Shown here one piece after another: positions 8,057-16,533 of a DNA stretch of 64,000 nucleotides (positions are counted from its first letter, which is position 1; each line of letters opens with the position of its first letter). Position numbers and translations under genes: made by a program. The notes below the pieces were generated by a model, which saw nothing but the letters and a program-made list of their open reading frames with translations, did no database searches and was not told the origin of the DNA. This DNA comes from Thermoanaerobacterium sp. CMT5567-10 (GTDB lineage Bacteria > Bacillota > Thermoanaerobacteria > Thermoanaerobacterales > Thermoanaerobacteraceae), in assembly GCF_030534315.2 (NCBI RefSeq), contig NZ_CP130558.2, forward strand, positions 2,346,501-2,410,500. The letters are read 5' to 3'.

Positions 8057-8875
8057 ATGGATTTATCAACATTATTAGGAATAATTGTAGGGTTCGGTTC
8101 ACTTATTTTTGCGTTTGTATTGGAAGGTGGAAGTGTAGCATCTCTTATTGGTTTATCGGCAGCAATTATAGTTTTAGGTGGAACTATAGGAGCTACTATG
8201 ACTTCATTTTCAATGAAAGATATATCGAAATTGCCAAAACTTATTGGCAAGGCTTTTAAAGAGGAAGGCAATAAGTATTTAGATATAATTAAGTATTTTG
8301 TTTATCTTTCTCAAAAGGCCAGAAGCGAAGGATTATTGAGCTTGGAGCAGGAGTTGCAGTCTGATGAGATAAAAAATTACGATCCCATTTTAAAAGATTG
8401 TATAGAGCTAGTTATAGATGGTGCTGACATCGAGTTAATAAAAACTACTATGGAAAACAGAATATACATAGAAGATAAAGCATTGAAGAAAGAAGCCAGC
8501 ATGTTTGAAGCAGCCGGTGGGTATTCTCCTACTATGGGTATCATAGGTACAGTTATGGGACTTGTCCATGTTTTGGGGAATTTAAGTGAACCAGATAAGC
8601 TGGGTCCCTCAATAGCTGTAGCTTTTATAGCTACATTATATGGTGTTAGTATGGCAAACCTTGTTTGGCTGCCTATAGGAGAAAAACTTAAAAATAAAGC
8701 TCAAATCAAAAAAACAGAAAAGGAAATAATTTTGGAAGGCAGTCTTTCATTGCAGGCGGGTGAAAATCCTAAAATAATGGAGAAAAAATTGTTGACATTT
8801 GTAGTGGAAAGGGAATCTGCTTCAAATTCAAAAGAACAAAGCGTGAAAGGTGAAATTGCTGATGATAAGGCATGA
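8057..8875 (+). CDS. motA: Flagellar motor stator protein MotA
   Basis: The 272-residue membrane protein has four hydrophobic segments, a cytoplasmic loop between segments 2 and 3, and the conserved PTMGIIGTVMGLV stretch with the functional prolines of MotA/PomA. It forms the ion-conducting stator with MotB and pushes on the rotor. Ion type (proton or sodium) cannot be read from sequence. GAGGTGAAT lies before the ATG. The upstream flagellar-sigma promoter agrees with the role. The C-terminus is longer and more charged than the minimal family length. Confidence 0.95.
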   Translation: MDLSTLLGIIVGFGSLIFAFVLEGGSVASLIGLSAAIIVLGGTIGATMTSFSMKDISKLPKLIGKAFKEEGNKYLDIIKYFVYLSQKARSEGLLSLEQELQSDEIKNYDPILKDCIELVIDGADIELIKTTMENRIYIEDKALKKEASMFEAAGGYSPTMGIIGTVMGLVHVLGNLSEPDKLGPSIAVAFIATLYGVSMANLVWLPIGEKLKNKAQIKKTEKEIILEGSLSLQAGENPKIMEKKLLTFVVERESASNSKEQSVKGEIADDKA

Positions 8876-9584
8876 TGATGATGAAGAAAAGAAGGAAAAT
8901 AGTGAAAGATGGTTGCTTACGTATTCTGATATGATAACATTGCTTATGATATTTTTTATAGTTTTGTACACCATAAGTACAGTTAACTCACAAAAGTTCC
9001 AACAAATTGCTGCATCTTTAGGGAAAACTTTTGATGGTACTAATTATGTAGTTGGACAATACAGTGGAAATAGCATTCTTGATAGCATAAAAACGACAAA
9101 TAATGCAAACACTAACAATACAATAGAGTCTCAATTAGACAAGCTTATTAAGCAGAATAACCTGCAGAATATGGTCACATACAAAGTCGAGGAGAGAGGT
9201 TTTGTAATAAGCCTAAACGATACCTTGCTATTTGATACAGGTTCTGCAGATGTAAAACCAGATCAAAAAGCTACATTGATAAAAATCGGGAATATATTAA
9301 AGACGATGCCAAATTATATCCGCGTTGAAGGATATACAGATGATGTACCTATAAATAATAGTCAGTTTCATTCAAATTGGGAGTTGTCTGTCATAAGGGC
9401 TACTAACGTTGTGGAGATACTTGTAAATGATGTTAAGATTGATCCGGCTAAAATATCTGCCGTAGGCTATGGTGAGTATAGGCCTATCGTGCCAAATGAC
9501 AGCGATAAAAACAGGCAGCTTAACAGAAGAGTTGATATTGTTATAATGAACAGCGATTATGATAAATGGGAGTCTAACCAGTAA
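8862..9584 (+). CDS. motB: Flagellar motor stator protein MotB
   Basis: The 240-residue protein has an acidic and His/Asp-rich N-terminus, one membrane segment with the ion-binding Asp in TYSDMITLLM, and a C-terminal OmpA-like peptidoglycan-binding domain (VEGYTDDVPI ... NRQLNRRVDIVI). It anchors the MotA stator to the wall. ATG at 8862 is chosen because AAAGGTGA at 8846-8853 lies 8 nt upstream; it overlaps the motA end by 14 bp, which suggests coupled translation. A GTG at 8850 would lie inside the SD. Confidence 0.94.
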   Translation: MIRHDDDEEKKENSERWLLTYSDMITLLMIFFIVLYTISTVNSQKFQQIAASLGKTFDGTNYVVGQYSGNSILDSIKTTNNANTNNTIESQLDKLIKQNNLQNMVTYKVEERGFVISLNDTLLFDTGSADVKPDQKATLIKIGNILKTMPNYIRVEGYTDDVPINNSQFHSNWELSVIRATNVVEILVNDVKIDPAKISAVGYGEYRPIVPNDSDKNRQLNRRVDIVIMNSDYDKWESNQ

Positions 9585-9603
9585 AAAAATAGATATTTCC
9601 AAG

Positions 9604-9632
9604 TTGACATATTATTTACAATGTAATATAAT
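9604..9632 (+). promoter_or_regulatory. Consensus sigma-A promoter of rex
   Basis: A perfect TTGACA (9604-9609) and perfect TATAAT (9627-9632) are exactly 17 bp apart. No copy of the Rex operator TTGTTAA-N4-TTAACAA overlaps it. Confidence 0.85.
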
Positions 9633-9664
9633 TTCATTATTAGGATTTTATCTGGGGTGATTTT

Positions 9665-10324
9665 ATGACTAAAAAGCCAATAGTACCGATGCCGGTAATA
9701 AGAAGGCTACCGCGATATCATAGATATTTAGAAGAATTATTGAAGAATGACGTAAAAAGGATTTCTTCCAGAGAATTAAGTGAAAAGATGGGCGTTACAG
9801 CATCACAAATAAGGCAGGATCTCAATAATTATGGCGGCTTTGGGCAGCAGGGGTACGGATATAATGTAGAAGAATTGTACAATACTTTGACTAGGATACT
9901 AGGTCTTGATAAGACATACAGTACAATTATTATCGGTGCTGGTAATCTAGGGCAGGCTATTGCAAATTATACAAATTTTGAAAGAACTGGGTTTAACTTA
10001 AAGGGAATATTCGATGTTAATCCAAGATTGTTTGGACTTAAGATAAGAGATATAGAGATAATGGATGTGGAATTGTTAGAAGACTTTTTGTCTAAAAATA
10101 AGATAGATATTGCAATACTGTGCATACCAAAGGGTAACTCGCAGATTATGGCAGATAGATTGGTTAAAGCAGGAATTAAGGCTATATGGAATTTTTCGCC
10201 GATAGATTTAAAAGTTCCTGATGATGTAATCCTTGAAAATGTTCATTTAAGCGACAGCTTGTTGACATTATCTTATCGTTTAAATGAAGATAAATTGCTT
10301 AAAAATAAAGTCGAAGAAAAATAA
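9665..10324 (+). CDS. rex: Redox-sensing transcriptional repressor Rex
   Basis: The 219-residue protein has an N-terminal winged helix (RISSRELSEKMGVTASQIRQDLNNYGGFG, typical of Rex) and a Rossmann NAD(H) domain with GAGNLGQAIANY. Rex senses the NADH/NAD ratio and represses fermentation and hydrogen/alcohol genes when NAD is high. It is read from a consensus promoter; the terminator at its end separates it from the Nramp gene. Confidence 0.97.
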   Translation: MTKKPIVPMPVIRRLPRYHRYLEELLKNDVKRISSRELSEKMGVTASQIRQDLNNYGGFGQQGYGYNVEELYNTLTRILGLDKTYSTIIIGAGNLGQAIANYTNFERTGFNLKGIFDVNPRLFGLKIRDIEIMDVELLEDFLSKNKIDIAILCIPKGNSQIMADRLVKAGIKAIWNFSPIDLKVPDDVILENVHLSDSLLTLSYRLNEDKLLKNKVEEK

Positions 10325-10350
10325 ATGGTATTTAAGCCGTTTATTTTTTT
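10320..10350 (+). terminator. Terminator after rex
   Basis: The stem AATAAATGG (10320-10328) / CCGTTTATT (10337-10345), with one T-G pair, runs directly into a T tract. It overlaps the rex stop codon. Confidence 0.75.
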
Positions 10351-10366
10351 TATATTGGAGGTTCAA

Positions 10367-11634
10367 ATGAAAAAATTCATAAAGAACATAAATAATCTTT
10401 TAAAAGAAGATCGAAACATCGTTCCATTTGTTGATTTTATGAAATACGTTGGCCCAGGAATATTGGTTACGGTAGGATTTATAGATCCCGGTAATTGGGC
10501 TACAAATGTTTCTGCAGGGTCAATGTATGGCTATAAGTTGTTGTGGGTTATAACATTATCTACGGTAATGCTTATCATTTTGCAGCACAATGCGGCACAC
10601 CTTGGAATAGCTACAGGCTATTGTCTTTCCGAAGCTACATCAATTTTTATAAACAATAAGCTTTCAAAGATTATTTTGCTATCTGCCGTAGTTGCATCAA
10701 TATCTACATCTACGGCAGAACTTCTGGGCACTGCAATAGCACTTAACATGTTGTTTAAAATACCAATAAAAGTTGGTACAGTCATATCAGTAATAGTGAT
10801 TTCTTTTGTTTTATATTCGAATTCGTATAAGCGACTTGAAAAAATAATAATTGGATTTGTTTCCATTATAGGCCTTTCATTTTTATTTGAGTTATATCTT
10901 GTCAAAATCAATTGGAATACGGCTGTATTAAGCTGGGTAAATCCGGTTATTCCGCAAGACTCTATAGTGATTATTATGAGCGTTTTGGGGGCAGTTGTCA
11001 TGCCGCATAACTTATTTTTGCATTCTGAGATAATTCAAAGCAGACAATGGAATCTAAAAGATAAATCTATTATAAAGAAGCAGCTTAAATATGAGTTTCT
11101 TGATACTCTGTTTTCAATGGTGATAGGATGGGCTATAAATAGCGCCATGATTCTTCTATCTGCTGCTACATTTTTTGAGAACGGGATAGTCATTGATAAA
11201 CTTGAACAAGCAGGAGTGTTGTTGAAGCCAATCGTTGGTAGTGGAGCATCAGTTGTATTCGCGATTGCCCTTTTATTCTCTGGTTTTCATCAACCGTGAC
11301 ATCTGGCATGGCGGGTGGTTCTATTTTTGCAGGTATATTTAAAGAACCATACAATATAAAAGATAAACATACTAAGATGGGAATATTTATTACATTAATA
11401 ATTGCAACTGTGGTAATATTTTTATTGAAGGATCCGTTTCAGGGGCTTATATTGTCTCAGATGATACTGAGTATTCAGTTACCAATAACAGTATTTACAC
11501 AGATTTATCTGACTTCTTCAAAGAAGGTAATGAAGGAATATGCAAATGGAAAATTTAGCAAAGCAATACTGATATCTTTAGGAATAATTATAGCCGCATT
11601 AAATGTAAAATTAGTCATAGATACAATATTTTGA
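10367..11634 (+). pseudogene. Nramp-family divalent metal transporter, frameshifted
   Basis: The N-terminal part has the family metal-site motifs DPGN in segment 1 and MPHN in segment 6. It reads to a premature stop at 11297-11299. The remaining segments continue from 11296 in another frame to 11634. At GGTTTTCATCAACCG (near 11281-11296), one missing T in the T run explains the shift: the restored reading is FSGFSSTVTSGMAGG, a typical Nramp segment. The restored protein is about 422 residues with 11 segments, the normal length. Proton-coupled Mn/Fe uptake is the family role. ATG 10367 has GGAGG upstream. It is the second homopolymer indel in the window. Confidence 0.9.
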
Positions 11635-11793
11635 TATTTTTATGTTGCATTTTCGTACCCTACAGATGCATTTTTGTTCCGGATACATTAAATTCCGCTA
11701 AAATTGTAATATAATTTGATATAGAAAAATATATTTTATACACATCAAAAAGGCAAATGTAAAATATATAAAAATTAATATATACTACACGAG

Positions 11794-11828
11794 AAAATGG
11801 GAATGAGTATGACTTGTTCTCATTTTTT
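11794..11828 (+). terminator. Hairpin with T tract in the gap before the response regulator
   Basis: The 10-bp stem AAAATGGGAA (11794-11803) / TTCTCATTTT (11817-11826), one G-T pair, ends in T residues. The 277-bp gap 11635-11911 otherwise holds only AT-rich sequence and the inverted repeat listed next. It could end transcription from upstream or attenuate the two-component operon. Confidence 0.5.
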
Positions 11829-11866
11829 CATAAATTGGTATTTTTGAAGGATTTTTTTTAAGAATA

Positions 11867-11887
11867 TCGAATATTTATATTATTCGA
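11867..11887 (+). repeat. Inverted repeat before the two-component operon
   Basis: TCGAATA (11867-11873) and TATTCGA (11881-11887) form a perfect 7-bp inverted repeat with 7-bp spacer, 24 bp upstream of the response regulator start. It may be an operator; LytTR sites are usually direct repeats, so the binding protein is unknown. Confidence 0.4.
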
Positions 11888-11911
11888 GAATTTGTAAAAG
11901 GATGTGATTTT

Positions 11912-12643
11912 ATGATTAGAGTGATAATAGCAGAAGATGAGGATTCGCTTAGAAGAGAGATAAGCAGAAAAGTTATGGGGATAAGCGATGTGAAAGTTGA
12001 ATACATCACAAACGAAGGAAAAGATTTGTTAAATGCTATATTAAAGGTAAAGCCTGAATTAGCTATTTTAGATATAAAATTACCAGAAATGACGGGTTTA
12101 GAAGTTGTCAAAAATATACGGGACTTGCTTCCAAATACAGAGATAATATTTATAACGTCATATGAGGAATATATAAAGGATGCAGTAAAACTATATGCTG
12201 CTGATTATATAATAAAGCCTATAAACTATGAAAGATTGTTTAATACAATAGAAAGAATAAAAAGGAAATTTAATGATTCTTCTTATTTTATAGAAGTACG
12301 ATGTGGTGATGATATAAAACTTATCAATGCAAATGATATATACTTTATTGAAGCTAATCGGAAAAAGACTTTTTTCTACACTACATATGAAGATTTCCTG
12401 TCAAATACTTCCCTAAGTGATGTTTATAAACTCCTGAATAAAAAAATTTTTTTCAAGACAAGCAGATCTTATATTGTAAATTTGTATAAGGTGTATTCTA
12501 TAAAATCTGTAAATAGAACGTCTTTAGAAATAAGTTTTAGAAATAAAAATAAAAAAGCGTATCTATCAAAGAAGCTGTACTATGAATTTAGGAATCGCCT
12601 TAAAGATATATTAAACCAGCCGGTTGAAATGGAAGCAAATTAG
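11912..12643 (+). CDS. LytTR-family response regulator
   Basis: The 243-residue protein has an N-terminal receiver domain (acidic E8/D9, phospho-acceptor D54 in LAILDIKLPEMTG, Lys102 in IIKPIN) and a C-terminal LytTR DNA-binding domain (about residues 138-237, with the FIEANRKKTFFYT and SRSYIVNL stretches). Family members (AgrA, LytR, ComE) control peptide-signalling, envelope or competence genes. The kinase gene starts 21 bp downstream, so the pair is an operon. Target genes are unknown; the small peptide gene downstream is a candidate. Confidence 0.92.
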   Translation: MIRVIIAEDEDSLRREISRKVMGISDVKVEYITNEGKDLLNAILKVKPELAILDIKLPEMTGLEVVKNIRDLLPNTEIIFITSYEEYIKDAVKLYAADYIIKPINYERLFNTIERIKRKFNDSSYFIEVRCGDDIKLINANDIYFIEANRKKTFFYTTYEDFLSNTSLSDVYKLLNKKIFFKTSRSYIVNLYKVYSIKSVNRTSLEISFRNKNKKAYLSKKLYYEFRNRLKDILNQPVEMEAN

Positions 12644-12664
12644 GAAAACTTTGTGGGTGATGCC

Positions 12665-13516
12665 ATGATAAGAAAAAGTTTAAACAAAATAATAGCAATA
12701 TTTTTTATGTACATGATTTTTATAACGTTTATGTTCGACAATAGCATGTATTATCAGCAGAAAATTATCATACCGGCTGATTTTGAATTGTTTTTATTTT
12801 TTACGATTGTAGTTATAAATGTCTTGGTTTTTACGATTATAAGGATGATTTATATAAATGGGAAAAATGAGTATCAATACATTATAAATGATTTCAAACT
12901 AAGATTTATAGAAGAACAAAACAACTTATACAGAAAGAATAAACATGAATTGAGAAATAAGATTTTGGTTTTATACGAATTGATAAGACAGATGAAGTAT
13001 GAAGATGCCGAAGAGTTTTTAATGACTTATATAGATGTTATAAATAACAGCCTTATAAAAGTAGATACTGGAAACGATATAATAGATCTGCTTTTATATT
13101 CAAAAATAAGCGCTGCTATAGAGAAAAATATTTCGGTGAACTTTATATGTACTGTGGATTTAAAGTACTCGAAAAAAGTAACAAATGATATTTGTTCAGT
13201 TTTAGGAAACTTGTTAGATAACGCCATTGAAGAATGTGATAGGTTAAAAAATAATAAGCGAATAGAAATAATGCTTAAAAGCGATCCGGTTGACTACATC
13301 TTTATAGTGAAAAATACATGTGGTGAAATTAGTGAAGATGTAAAAAGAAATATTTTAAATGGTGGCTTTACAACAAAAGGTGATGGAAGAGGAACCGGAT
13401 TATCTATTGTTAAAGATATAGTATATAGCTATAATGGTGATATTAACATAAAGATTGATGATAAATATTTTGATGTAACAGTTGAAATACCATCTTATAA
13501 ATTAAATGAGAAATAA
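12665..13516 (+). CDS. Sensor histidine kinase, GHKL type
   Basis: The 283-residue protein has two N-terminal membrane segments (about residues 8-24 and 42-63), a phospho-acceptor His94 in KHELRNK (Spo0B-like dimerization helix) and a GHKL ATPase domain with N box LLDNAIEEC and G box GRGTGLSI. The sensor part is much shorter than AgrC (two segments rather than six), so the signal is probably perceived in the membrane. ATG 12665 follows GGTGAT; GTG 12653 is an alternative start. It should phosphorylate the LytTR regulator upstream. Confidence 0.9.
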   Translation: MIRKSLNKIIAIFFMYMIFITFMFDNSMYYQQKIIIPADFELFLFFTIVVINVLVFTIIRMIYINGKNEYQYIINDFKLRFIEEQNNLYRKNKHELRNKILVLYELIRQMKYEDAEEFLMTYIDVINNSLIKVDTGNDIIDLLLYSKISAAIEKNISVNFICTVDLKYSKKVTNDICSVLGNLLDNAIEECDRLKNNKRIEIMLKSDPVDYIFIVKNTCGEISEDVKRNILNGGFTTKGDGRGTGLSIVKDIVYSYNGDINIKIDDKYFDVTVEIPSYKLNEK

Positions 13517-13698
13517 TCATTTTTGTTCCTGAAGATAACATTTTAATTCCTATGTCCACATTTTTTTTATAAAAAGGTATATAATTTAGATGAAAGCACA
13601 AATATCATTTTAGATATGCTAAAACATTATAGTCCACTTATATATTTTTAACATTCAAATTCATTTTTACTGTTTTTATGCGAAGGTGAGGTGAAAGC

Positions 13699-13842
13699 AT
13701 GGATATGCAGTTAACTGTAATCGCCTCCAGTTTAGTCATTCTAATATTCATAATAACATTTTCTAAAAGCAACATAGATATGGAATTTGCAGTTAAATTT
13801 CTACAGACCTTGATAAAGCTAAGTATAAAAAAGAAGAGATAA
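13699..13842 (+). CDS. Small membrane peptide next to two-component system
   Basis: The 47-residue ORF (MDMQLTVIAS ... IKKKR) has one hydrophobic helix at about residues 5-21 and a basic C-terminus. The SD GGTGAGGTG at 13685-13693 is strong and well spaced. A TATAAT at 13580-13585 lies in the 182-bp gap after the kinase gene. It has no Cys or Ser/Cys thiolactone core and so is not an AgrD. Function is unknown; location suggests a signal, regulator or target of the kinase. Length and charge also resemble holin-like small toxins. Confidence 0.6.
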   Translation: MDMQLTVIASSLVILIFIITFSKSNIDMEFAVKFLQTLIKLSIKKKR

Positions 13843-13892
13843 AATAAATTATTGTTAGAATTTTTGTCACAAGAGTTGTCTTGAAATTCTTA

Positions 13893-13920
13893 TTGAAAAA
13901 CGTAATAATTGCCGTATAAT
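13893..13920 (+). promoter_or_regulatory. Likely sigma-A promoter
   Basis: TTGAAA (13893-13898) and TATAAT (13915-13920) are 16 bp apart, 41 bp upstream of the P-loop/Asp23 gene. Confidence 0.6.
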
Positions 13921-13960
13921 ATATCCTATAGTCATTATTTTAATTTTTGGAGGGTATCAA

Positions 13961-14809
13961 TTGAAGGTATATTCTTTTGTCGGTGCTAGTGGAAGCGGTA
14001 AAAGCCATCATGCATCTTTTGTTGCAGGAAAATACGGCATAAAGTACATCATTGATGATGGTCTATTGATATGCGGAAACAGGATCGTGTCAGGATTTTC
14101 AGCAAAAAGGGAAAAAACGAAGCTTTCAGCCATAAGGAGGGCGATATTTACAGAAGAAGAACATGTAAAAGAAGTAAAAAAATCGTTGGAGGAACTTAAA
14201 CCGGACAAAATATTGATAATTGCAACATCAGATAAAATGGTAGACAAGATTGCTGAAAGGCTATCGCTGCCGCCTGTGTCAGAGAGAATTTATATAGAAA
14301 ATATTTTATCACCTGAAGAAATAGAGGTGGCCAGAAAGAAAAGGTATGAAGAAGGGAAGCATGTAATACCAGTGCCAACATTTGAGGTTAAAAAACATTT
14401 TTCAGGATATTTTATAGACCCACTGAGGATATTTCGGCGCAAAGAGATAGATTTTGAAAAGACGGTAGTAAGGCCTTACTACAGCTATCTTGGCAAGTAT
14501 ACAATTTCTGAGAATGTAATCAACAGCATTGTATTGAATGAAGCAAAAAAATTTGATGGCATTCACAAAATAAATAAAGTGATAACAGAGAACTACACTG
14601 AAGGAATAATAATAAGAATAGAGATTGTCATGGTACATGGTACACCAATAAACAGTGTTTTAAGAGAAGCTATAAAGAAGATAAAAAGTGTCGTTGAATA
14701 CATGACGTCTTTAAATGTGCTGGACATAAAAATTCACGTGAAGTCACTTTTTATAAGGGATAGTGATAAAATGCTTAAAACACGAGAAATATTTGATAAA
14801 GGCAAATAA
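13961..14809 (+). CDS. P-loop nucleotide-binding protein with C-terminal Asp23/Gls24-like domain
   Basis: The 282-residue protein starts with TTG at 13961, set by the SD GGAGGG about 8 nt upstream; the first residues already form the fold (KVYSFVGASGSGKS, Walker A at about residues 8-15). An adenylate-kinase-like N-terminal part runs to about residue 130. The last 105 residues (LGKYTISENVINSIV ... VEYMTSLNVLDIKIHVKSL) follow the pattern of Asp23/Gls24 envelope-stress proteins. No transmembrane segment is visible. No function is known to me; the domain pairing suggests nucleotide-dependent control of an envelope-associated scaffold. It has its own promoter and terminator. Confidence 0.75.
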   Translation: MKVYSFVGASGSGKSHHASFVAGKYGIKYIIDDGLLICGNRIVSGFSAKREKTKLSAIRRAIFTEEEHVKEVKKSLEELKPDKILIIATSDKMVDKIAERLSLPPVSERIYIENILSPEEIEVARKKRYEEGKHVIPVPTFEVKKHFSGYFIDPLRIFRRKEIDFEKTVVRPYYSYLGKYTISENVINSIVLNEAKKFDGIHKINKVITENYTEGIIIRIEIVMVHGTPINSVLREAIKKIKSVVEYMTSLNVLDIKIHVKSLFIRDSDKMLKTREIFDKGK

Positions 14810-14820
14810 GCCTTTTTTTT
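14798..14820 (+). terminator. Terminator after the P-loop/Asp23 gene
   Basis: AAAGGC (14798-14803) pairs with GCCTTT (14810-14815) and is followed by an unbroken T run. It overlaps the end of the coding region. Confidence 0.75.
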
Positions 14821-14909
14821 ATCTTCAAAAAATTATATAATATTTGTAGATGGTCGTAAATATTATGTAGTAAGGCAAATAAAAAACCTATATGTGGGTG
14901 ATGAGGAGA

Positions 14910-15806
14910 ATGAGATATTTAGTGGAGCAGTCTGGTTCTAAGGTTATAGTGCATGGAATTAAGGATTTTAACCTTAAAGAGACACTGGAATGTGGGCAAT
15001 GTTTTAGATGGAATGAAGAAGATGATGGAAGTTATACGGGGGTCGCATTTGATAGAGTAATAAATGTGAAATTAGATGGTGATATATTGACGATTGATAA
15101 CACGACATTAGCAGATTTTAATGATATATGGTATGACTATTTTGACTTGGGCAGAGACTATGGAAAGATCAAAGAGACACTTTCGCAAGATGAAATATTA
15201 AGAGCGGCTATAAAGTACGGTGAAGGTATAAGGATTTTGAGGCAAGATACTTGGGAGACGCTTATATCATTTATTATATCTCAGAATAACAGAATACCTC
15301 AGATAAAAAAAGTCATAGAAAATTTAAGCAGGGCATTTGGACACCCTATCTTATATAAAGATAAGACTTATTATACATTTCCAAAAGTGCAAGACATAAT
15401 AATGGCAGATGAAGAATCATTAAATAACAGCAAGTGCGGATTTAGATCAAAGTATATAATTGATGCGGCTTTAAAAGTATTTAATGACGAAATCAATCTT
15501 TTTGAGCTGCAGCTTTACGATACACACGAAGTAAGAAATATACTTATGAGCATAAGAGGAGTTGGGCCTAAAGTTGCAGATTGTGTAATTCTTTATTCAA
15601 TCGGAAGATATGAAGCATTTCCAACAGATGTGTGGATAAAGCGCGTTGTTGAGTATTTATACCTTAAGAGAAAGACTAATAATGTGGATGTACAAAGTTT
15701 TGCAAAAGAGAAGTTTGGTGATTTGTCTGGTTTTGCTCAGCAGTATCTATTTAACTATGCAAAAGACCATGTTTCAAAAGATGTGTTTAAAGAAAGGAAA
15801 AATTAG
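14910..15806 (+). CDS. ogg: 8-oxoguanine DNA glycosylase, OGG1 type
   Basis: The protein of about 298 residues has an N-terminal OGG domain (LKETLECGQCFRWNEEDDGSYTG) and a HhH-GPD domain with the catalytic Lys in GVGPKVADCVILYS and catalytic Asp in FPTDVWIKRVV. It removes 8-oxoguanine opposite C and nicks abasic sites. The start is uncertain: ATG at 14892, 14901 or 14910. GGTGAT at 14897-14902 gives a 7-nt spacer to 14910, which is preferred. Its stop is directly followed by the next ATG, implying an operon. Confidence 0.93.
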   Translation: MRYLVEQSGSKVIVHGIKDFNLKETLECGQCFRWNEEDDGSYTGVAFDRVINVKLDGDILTIDNTTLADFNDIWYDYFDLGRDYGKIKETLSQDEILRAAIKYGEGIRILRQDTWETLISFIISQNNRIPQIKKVIENLSRAFGHPILYKDKTYYTFPKVQDIIMADEESLNNSKCGFRSKYIIDAALKVFNDEINLFELQLYDTHEVRNILMSIRGVGPKVADCVILYSIGRYEAFPTDVWIKRVVEYLYLKRKTNNVDVQSFAKEKFGDLSGFAQQYLFNYAKDHVSKDVFKERKN

Positions 15807-16493
15807 ATGATTGGGACTTTTGTCAATGCAGCATCTATTGTTGTGGGTAGTTTTGTTGGCACTTTATTTAAAATTGGAATTCCGGATAGAATAAAGTCAA
15901 CGGTTATGCAAGCCATATCTTTAAGCGTTTTGATAATAGGATTTGACAGCGCATTGAAATACAAAAATTTGCTATTAGTGATAATAAGTTTGGCGATAGG
16001 CGGCATTATGGGAGAACTGCTGGACATAGAGAAAAAGCTAAATCAATTTGGCAACTTTTTAGAAAAAAAATTATCTGGAAATGGTGAAAATAAGATAAGT
16101 GAAGGTTTTGTAACAGCAAGCCTCATATACTGTGTTGGAGCGATGGCGATTGTAGGCGCATTAAAAGACGGTCTACAAGGCGATCACAGTATACTGTTTG
16201 CAAAATCCATGTTAGATGGCATATCATCTATAATATTTGCATCGACGTTAGGGATAGGTATCATGATATCGTCTATTAGCGTCCTTTTATATCAAGGTTC
16301 TATAACTTTGTGCGCATCGCTTCTTAAAGATTTATTGACTGCTAACGTGATTGCGGACATGTCTGCTATTGGCGGTGTTTTGATAATAGGCATATCATTA
16401 AATATGCTGAATTTGACGAAAATAAAGATTGGAAACTTGCTTCCGTCAATTTTTGTTCCCATTGTATACGAAATAATACTAAAAGCATTTTAA
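15807..16493 (+). CDS. DUF554 family membrane protein
   Basis: The 228-residue protein has about six to seven hydrophobic segments and the N-terminal GTFVNAASIVVGSFVG stretch typical of DUF554 (YdfK/YqgA). Function is unproven; a transport or channel role is often supposed. ATG begins right after the glycosylase stop, with no spacer. Confidence 0.88.
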   Translation: MIGTFVNAASIVVGSFVGTLFKIGIPDRIKSTVMQAISLSVLIIGFDSALKYKNLLLVIISLAIGGIMGELLDIEKKLNQFGNFLEKKLSGNGENKISEGFVTASLIYCVGAMAIVGALKDGLQGDHSILFAKSMLDGISSIIFASTLGIGIMISSISVLLYQGSITLCASLLKDLLTANVIADMSAIGGVLIIGISLNMLNLTKIKIGNLLPSIFVPIVYEIILKAF

Positions 16494-16500
16494 ATGATGA

Positions 16501-16533
16501 AGGAGGTGCCCTTAAAAAGGGCTAGTAAATATG
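16501..16533 (+). promoter_or_regulatory. Hairpin between Shine-Dalgarno and start codon of the hutP-like gene
   Basis: A perfect SD AGGAGGTG lies at 16501-16508, but the ATG is at 16531, 22 nt away. The gap contains the 6-bp hairpin GCCCTT (16508-16513) / AAGGGC (16517-16522) with loop AAA. With the hairpin folded, the effective SD-to-ATG distance is about 8 nt. An in-frame TAA at 16513-16515 and no start codon between it and 16531 rule out an earlier start. Confidence 0.75.

Noticed and set aside
9585-9664. Rex operator in front of rex
   Set aside because: No TTGTTAA-N4-TTAACAA-like palindrome was found; only a consensus promoter is present.
13699-13842. AgrD-type autoinducer peptide
   Set aside because: The ORF has no Cys or Ser for a (thio)lactone ring, no Pro-rich tail, and no agrB neighbour; kept only as an unknown small peptide.
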